Origin: Natronobacterium haloterrestre
GTDB taxonomy: Archaea; Halobacteriota; Halobacteria; Halobacteriales; Natrialbaceae
Assembly (NCBI RefSeq): GCF_900112205.1
Contig: NZ_FOKW01000013.1
Location: forward strand, 1-64,000
Direction: 5' to 3'
DNA: 64,000 bases
Shown one piece after another: positions 59,591-64,000 of this stretch. The notes under the pieces are model-generated. The model did not search any database, was not told the DNA's origin, and worked only from the letters and a program-made list of their open reading frames with translations. The position numbers were made by a program, and so were the translations under genes. Numbering within the stretch: position 1 is the stretch's first letter; every line of letters starts with the position of its first letter.

Positions 59591-61855
59591 ATGTCTTCGT
59601 CGGGTGGACCCTCCGAGAGGGAGTGTACGTTCTCGCTGGACCCATCACGAGCGTCTCACCACAACCATCCCGACAGTGACCTGCCCGACGACGACCTCAC
59701 CGACGCGGGCGTCTGGGAGTGTCCCCACCCACCGCTCGAGGGACGGGATCGCTGTCTCGCCCACCTCGAGCCCGCGGAACGGCCCGACGACGCCGACGAG
59801 ACGGCGTGGCTCCGCGAGCGCCTCGAGTCGACCGCGGGCGGCGGGGCCGAGAGCCGTCGACGCAAACAGTTCGTCGGCGGCCGGTTCGAGGGCCTCGACC
59901 TGACGGGCGGCGTCGGCGTCGAGACGAACGACACGTATCCGCTCGATTTCAGGTACGCCGACGTCGATCACCTCGCCTGCGCCGCGACCGACGCGACCGA
60001 CCGCCTCGAGTTCGGCATGGCGACGGTCGACGAACTCCGACTCGAGGGGACGTTCGACACAGTGCGTGCGCACGCAGCGACGCTCGGCGACTGCGACCTC
60101 GAACACGCGTCGATCAAGTTGCTCGACTGGCGGGACGCGAGCGTCGACGCGCTGGCACTGGAGAGCGCAGACGTCGACACGGTCGATCTCAGGAACGCGA
60201 CTGCCGGCACGATCGACTGCGACGGTGCGACGATCGATCGCGGCCGATTCGATCTCCTGCGTGCGGACCGCGTTCGGGGGGTCCACGCGACGTTCGACGT
60301 GGTCGATTTCGACAGCGCGACGTTCGACCGGATCAACGTCTACTACGCCGACATCGGCGAGGGCGACTTCCGGGGCGTCCGTGCCAACGACGCCGTCTTC
60401 AAGGGAACGGCGTTCGACGGCGCGTACTTCAACGGGGCCGTCTTCGGGGTGTCGAACTGGATCGGAGCCGACGTCGCGAGCGGCCACTTCCGGGACGCCC
60501 GTTTCGATCAGGTCTCCTTTTTCAAGGCGGACATCCCCTCGGCCGGGTTCGAGAACGCCTACCTCGGGCTGGCGAACTTCCAGAACGTGACCTTCGAAAA
60601 GGCGGATTTCGAGAACGCGACGCTCGAGCACGCCGTCTTCCGCGGGGCGACGTTCCGGACGGCCGACTTCTCCGGGGTCGACTGTGCGGGCGCCCTGAAT
60701 CTCAAGGAGACGACGTTCGCGGACGACGTAACGATCCGCCCTTCGCCGACCGCTCCGCCGACGGAGACGCTCGTCGACCTCGCGGGGAGCGAGATCGCGA
60801 CGGGAACCTTCGGACAGTCCGACCGCGGCTGGGTGTTCTACGACCTCGCCGACGCGACGGTCGGGCACGTCACGTTCGAGCACGCGGAAGACGGCGAGGA
60901 CCGCGACGGCGAGTTGATACGACACGTACGCTTCCTGCGAACCCGATTCGAGCACTTCGATTTCAGGGACAGCGATGGAATCGATCTGAAGCGAACGAAC
61001 TACGACATCCACTCGATGTACCGCGCGGGCGACGGTGACGACCCCGAACGGGACGCGGAGAACCGTGCCGGGCAATTGCTCCAGTACGGACTCCACCTCG
61101 CCTCGAGGCGGGTTCGCTCGAACGGAGCGTCGACGGGCGAAGCATCGACGGGCGAAGCATCGACGGGCGAGGCGTCGACGGGCGAGGCGTCGACGGGCGA
61201 CAGGACGTCGGGTCCCGAAGACGCCCGGGTAACGGTTCCCGGCACAGCCTTCACGCTCGAGGAGGTACCCGACCCGGACACCGAGTCCTACGCCGAAGAC
61301 AGGGTCGCTGCCTGGAACTCCCTGCTCGAGATCGATCCCGAGACGCTGCCGACGCCGAACTACCACGATCAGCCCGCCCGCGACCTCGAGTACACGTACC
61401 TGCTGGCGAAAAACGGAGCCAACGTCATCAACGACAACGAGTCGGCGTCCCGGTTTTTCGTCCGGGAGATGCTCCAGCGGCGACGGCAGTATCTCGACCT
61501 GGCCCGCGAGGCGGATTCCCATCGACGGCGGCTCGGACACCTCATCGACTACGTCGAGAACTGGATCATCGGGACGACGTCAGGCTACGGCGAGAGTCCG
61601 GCGCGAGTCATCGCGACGTCGGCCGTTACGATCGGCGTCTTCAGCGTCCTGTTTTACGCGCTGGAGCCGGGGCTGTACGACGATCCGCTCCAGTTCGGCG
61701 TCCTGAGCATCGGCTCGTTCGTCAGTTTCATCATCGGCGGCGTCACCGACGTCCCCGATCCGCTCATCAGCCTCCTCTCGCAGGTACAGGCCTTTATCGG
61801 CGCGTTCTTCATCGCACTGTTCGTGTTCACGTTGACCCGGTCGATTCACCGGTGA
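59591..61855 (+). CDS. pentapeptide-repeat protein fused to a two-helix pore-like domain
   Basis: A 754-residue protein. Residues 40-75 carry VWECPHPPLEGRDRCLAHLE, a Cys/His motif. Residues about 90-430 are pentapeptide-repeat-like strands (ANFQNVTFEKADFENATLEH, VFRGATFRTADFSGVDCAGA). Residues 513-537 are five ASTGE/D units from a 15-base DNA repeat. The C-terminal part has two helices (ARVIATSAVTIGVFSVLFYA and VQAFIGAFFIALFVFTLTRS) flanking GSFVSFIIGGVTDVPDP, like a two-helix ion channel. It may be a K+-type channel with a pentapeptide scaffold; the filter is not canonical. Confidence 0.8.
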   Translation: MSSSGGPSERECTFSLDPSRASHHNHPDSDLPDDDLTDAGVWECPHPPLEGRDRCLAHLEPAERPDDADETAWLRERLESTAGGGAESRRRKQFVGGRFEGLDLTGGVGVETNDTYPLDFRYADVDHLACAATDATDRLEFGMATVDELRLEGTFDTVRAHAATLGDCDLEHASIKLLDWRDASVDALALESADVDTVDLRNATAGTIDCDGATIDRGRFDLLRADRVRGVHATFDVVDFDSATFDRINVYYADIGEGDFRGVRANDAVFKGTAFDGAYFNGAVFGVSNWIGADVASGHFRDARFDQVSFFKADIPSAGFENAYLGLANFQNVTFEKADFENATLEHAVFRGATFRTADFSGVDCAGALNLKETTFADDVTIRPSPTAPPTETLVDLAGSEIATGTFGQSDRGWVFYDLADATVGHVTFEHAEDGEDRDGELIRHVRFLRTRFEHFDFRDSDGIDLKRTNYDIHSMYRAGDGDDPERDAENRAGQLLQYGLHLASRRVRSNGASTGEASTGEASTGEASTGEASTGDRTSGPEDARVTVPGTAFTLEEVPDPDTESYAEDRVAAWNSLLEIDPETLPTPNYHDQPARDLEYTYLLAKNGANVINDNESASRFFVREMLQRRRQYLDLAREADSHRRRLGHLIDYVENWIIGTTSGYGESPARVIATSAVTIGVFSVLFYALEPGLYDDPLQFGVLSIGSFVSFIIGGVTDVPDPLISLLSQVQAFIGAFFIALFVFTLTRSIHR
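61127..61201 (+). repeat. 15-bp in-frame repeat, 5 units
   Basis: Five units of GCRTCGACGGGCGAN in frame inside the pentapeptide-repeat gene, coding ASTGE four times and ASTGD. Unit number is likely variable between strains. Confidence 0.9.
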
Positions 61856-61939
61856 TCGGAGTCGACGCCGGAGACCGCCGGCTCCGTCGATCACCGTCGA
61901 CACACTAATGACAGCGCCCTCGTCACTAGGGGACAGGCC

Positions 61940-62221
61940 ATGGCCGACGAAACGCAACCGCTCGAGGAGCAACTCGTCGCCGCCTTCGAAGATCTGAACT
62001 ACCCCGTCGAAGGCCCGCTCGATCTGGCACCCAACTTCCCGTCCTGGGCGAACACGACGTTCGACTCCGAGCGAGGGGACCCGGACGTGGAGCTCTCACT
62101 GACCCCCCGAGAGCTCCTGGTCCTCCTGGCCGACGGCGACGCCGAGTTTCCCTACGAAGACGCCGACGACCTCGCGGCCGACCTCGAGGCCAGACTGCGA
62201 GAGGAGGGACTCCCCTCGTGA
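61940..62221 (+). CDS. MTH865-family protein
   Basis: A 93-residue acidic helical protein. EEQLVAAFEDLNYPVEGPLD, then LSLTPRELLVLLADGDAEFP and the final YEDADDLAADLEARLREEGL match the small EF-hand-like MTH865 family found in methanogens and haloarchaea. Calcium binding is not established. Stand-alone gene between the pentapeptide-repeat gene and a long gap. Confidence 0.82.
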   Translation: MADETQPLEEQLVAAFEDLNYPVEGPLDLAPNFPSWANTTFDSERGDPDVELSLTPRELLVLLADGDAEFPYEDADDLAADLEARLREEGLPS

Positions 62222-62732
62222 ACGTCGGCGGTCGGTGCCTCGAGTCGTAGCTACTGGCCCGACTGCTCACGCCGGAATTGAGGGGACGGCTCGACTGCGT
62301 CGCCCGATCCGGCAGTTCCACGTACGGTATTCTAGAAACGTACCAACTGATTCACGTGCCGAGCGCCGCAAGTCCGTACTGCGGGGGCCTGGAGCCCCGT
62401 CGATGATCGTCGGGGCCATCCAGCTGCCGTGGTTGCACCCCGCCCACCCACCCGATCCGGACGAAGTCCGAACTCGGACGCCGAACCCGGAGCACCGACC
62501 CGGCTCCGGCTCCCCGATCGCAATCGGCGTCCGAAACCCGAACCCGACCAGTCTCACTCCGCAGCACGCGCCCCTCTCGGTTCGTCACGGTTTCCGTCTC
62601 GATCACGGACCTGATCGCCCCTCGTCCAGGCGGCCCCGTGACGAACCGTCCGAACTGTCGTCCGGTAGAGTGACTTTCCTCCTCGAGTCCGACGTCGGCC
62701 GACGCTCGAGAGACGGGTCGAAGGCGCTTCTG

Positions 62733-62818
62733 CTATAATAACGACTGCAACTATTTACACACTGATCGCCGATCCCTCTGGCGATCAGATGTGCACTGAC
62801 TTGCAGTGGCTACTATAG
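62733..62818. repeat. 86-bp palindromic MITE-like element
   Basis: The outer 18 bases at each end are inverted with 15 matches (CTATAATAACGACTGCAA against CTATAGTAGCCACTGCAA). The centre has a 9-base perfect stem CTGATCGCC/GGCGATCAG around GATCCCTCT. It is AT-rich against its surroundings. No clear target-site duplication is seen. It is the only notable feature of the gap 62222-62938; I see no gene in that gap. Confidence 0.6.
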
Positions 62819-62938
62819 AGGTCGCCGTTGAACGTAACCGAGCACCGGGATGACTCCGCCACTCGCTCCGGACGGAATCGGTCGGGCGACCGCACGGATC
62901 CAGTGCTCGTCTGTGAAAGAGACGGTGAAGCGAGAAAG

Positions 62939-63010
62939 AGCCTAGGCCGGGATTTGAACCCGGGCTCTCGTCCTTACCAAGGACGCGCTTTACCTCTAAG
63001 CTACCCAGGC
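62939..63010 (-). tRNA. tRNA-Thr(GGU)
   Basis: The minus strand gives a 72-base cloverleaf with acceptor GCCUGGG/CCUAGGC (one G-U pair), D stem GCUU/AAGC, anticodon stem CGUCC/GGACG around UUGGUAA (anticodon GGU), and T loop UUCAAAU. Discriminator U is normal for archaeal threonine tRNAs. No intron. Confidence 0.93.
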
Positions 63011-63109
63011 GCGTACCTCGTTGTTGTCTCGAGTCGTCTTTATGGGTTTCGATTCCTCCCGGTTGTGAGTCGGTCTGCCGTAGTGCGGTTGGCCCCGCTC
63101 GAGGTCGTG

Positions 63110-64000
63110 TCAGGGATCCGTCGCGGACGTCGCCCGGTCGGTCGTGTGGTCCTCGAGGGAACAATCGGAAATCGGGGTATCCGGGCCCTCGAAACACTCC
63201 TCGACGGGTGGGAACGACGTCCCGACCTGAGTGGCGATATCGTCGGCGACCGAGAGCAGGCGGGGCGGCGGCGCTTCGCCGGCCGCGGCGGCTCCGGTTC
63301 GAACCGCGAGTTCGAGGACGTCACGCTCGAGGTTGGCGTCGAGTTCGGCGGCCCGTTCTACGCGGTCGTCGGCGTTCGGGTTCGCGCTCGGGTTCGCGTC
63401 TGTGTCCACGTCCGTGTCCGCATCGCCATCGTCGGCCGCCTCGTCGAGGAGATCCTCCCGGCGGGTCTGATCCCGACCGAACGACTGGACGGTTCGCACT
63501 GCAGTGTTGGCGGCTTCGGTTCGAGACAGTAGGTAGAAGCCGCGAGCGACGAGGATGTCGGCGGCCAGAATCTCGAGGTCGGCTTCGGTATCGGCGTCCG
63601 TCTCGGTCTCCGGCCCACCGATCGGATCGGTCCACGGTTCGTCGTGTGCCAGCGCCCGCGTGAGGCGTAACCCTTCGTAGATGAGCTGGACGCCCGCCGC
63701 GTGGGTGACGATGCCGTCGAAATCGTCCGCACCGACCGTCGATGCGTCCGATTGCTCGAGCGGGGGTTGTCCGTTCGTACTGGCGGCGCTCGCGCTTGTC
63801 TTCGCGTTTGCCTTCGCGTTTGCGTTTGCGGCGGCGTTCGCGTTCGCCTCGGTGGTAACCGCGGCGGCACTCTCGAGGGCGAGCACGCCCGGCACCATCG
63901 ACGCCTCGTCGAGGACGGACTCGACCAGGGTATGCAACCGCGGCGGTTCGACGTCCGCGACGGCCTCGAAAGCGGCACGCCGACAGTTGTCGGCCGTTTC
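63110..64000 (-). CDS. DUF7114-like protein, partial at right edge
   Basis: At least 296 residues are visible; the frame is open to the window edge, so the true start lies outside. Helical blocks RLHTLVESVLDEASMVPGVL and GFYLLSRTEAANTAVRTVQS and the C-terminal ATQVGTSFPPVEECFEGPDT fit the haloarchaeal family I recall as DUF7114, distantly like polyprenyl synthetases. Two low-complexity inserts interrupt it: an Ala/Asn/Lys run (from ANANAAANANAKANAK) and an Asp/Thr/Asn run (DADTDVDTDANPSANPNADD). A catalytic DDxxD motif is not seen in this part. Confidence 0.7.
   Translation of the reverse strand, partial: ETADNCRRAAFEAVADVEPPRLHTLVESVLDEASMVPGVLALESAAAVTTEANANAAANANAKANAKTSASAASTNGQPPLEQSDASTVGADDFDGIVTHAAGVQLIYEGLRLTRALAHDEPWTDPIGGPETETDADTEADLEILAADILVARGFYLLSRTEAANTAVRTVQSFGRDQTRREDLLDEAADDGDADTDVDTDANPSANPNADDRVERAAELDANLERDVLELAVRTGAAAAGEAPPPRLLSVADDIATQVGTSFPPVEECFEGPDTPISDCSLEDHTTDRATSATDP

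Noticed and set aside
59645-61540. 631-residue minus-strand frame with many VRE/DRR repeats
   Set aside because: Antisense of the pentapeptide-repeat gene; its repeat pattern simply mirrors the pentapeptide codons.

Overview
The window is chromosomal DNA from a halophilic archaeon (class Halobacteria), probably a Natrialbaceae-type organism related to Natrinema or Haloterrigena. The evidence is high GC with C/G-ending codons, strongly acidic proteins, frequent CTCGAG words, Tat signals, a PibD-type pilin N-terminus, the archaeal dihydroneopterin aldolase (mptD), an Azf-type glucose-6-phosphate dehydrogenase and a cbaDBAC ba3-type oxidase operon. Family placement is an inference; haloarchaeal origin is close to certain.

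Left chromosomal part (1-34.5 kb). Housekeeping and small haloarchaeal genes come first: a winged-helix protein, tRNA-Val with two extra copies of its 3' end, DUF192, an ABC exporter, creatininase family, mptD, azf, DUF309, an M29 aminopeptidase and a queuosine/archaeosine precursor transporter. A large cluster at 12.3-27.1 kb encodes an archaeal type IV pilus or Tad-like surface apparatus: a PilB-type ATPase, a PilC/TadC-type membrane protein, four single-pass pseudopilin-like proteins, a HerA/VirB4-like ATPase, a coiled-coil protein and two TrkA-C-like membrane proteins. Next come a Tat lipoprotein with a PQQ propeller, an HPP-UspA fusion, a PNPOx-like protein, two ParA/MinD ATPases and a HalOD1 protein.

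Provirus (34,505-51,808). A 17.3-kb element sits in an intron-containing CAU tRNA gene and is flanked by 15-bp direct repeats. It has an SNJ2-type tyrosine integrase, a winged-helix repressor candidate, a pleolipovirus-like structural block (small membrane protein, PGF-CTERM surface protein, spike, two membrane proteins, VP8-like ATPase), two type IV pilins, cargo genes, and a replication operon with several zinc-finger proteins, a PD-(D/E)XK-like nuclease and a winged-helix Rep candidate. The spike candidate carries a PQQ-type beta-propeller in its outer half and is the most unusual gene in the window. The two provirus pilins and the PGF-CTERM protein suggest a virus that exploits host surface-protein processing.

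Right chromosomal part (51.9-64 kb). The cbaDBAC terminal oxidase operon lies beside a FixI/CopA-like copper P-type ATPase, a likely assembly partner. These are followed by a CDGSH protein, a pentapeptide-repeat protein fused to a two-helix pore-like domain, an MTH865-family protein, an 86-bp palindromic element, tRNA-Thr and a gene running off the right edge. Heptanucleotide tandem arrays occur in four intergenic regions. DUF numbers are given from memory and were not checked against a database.
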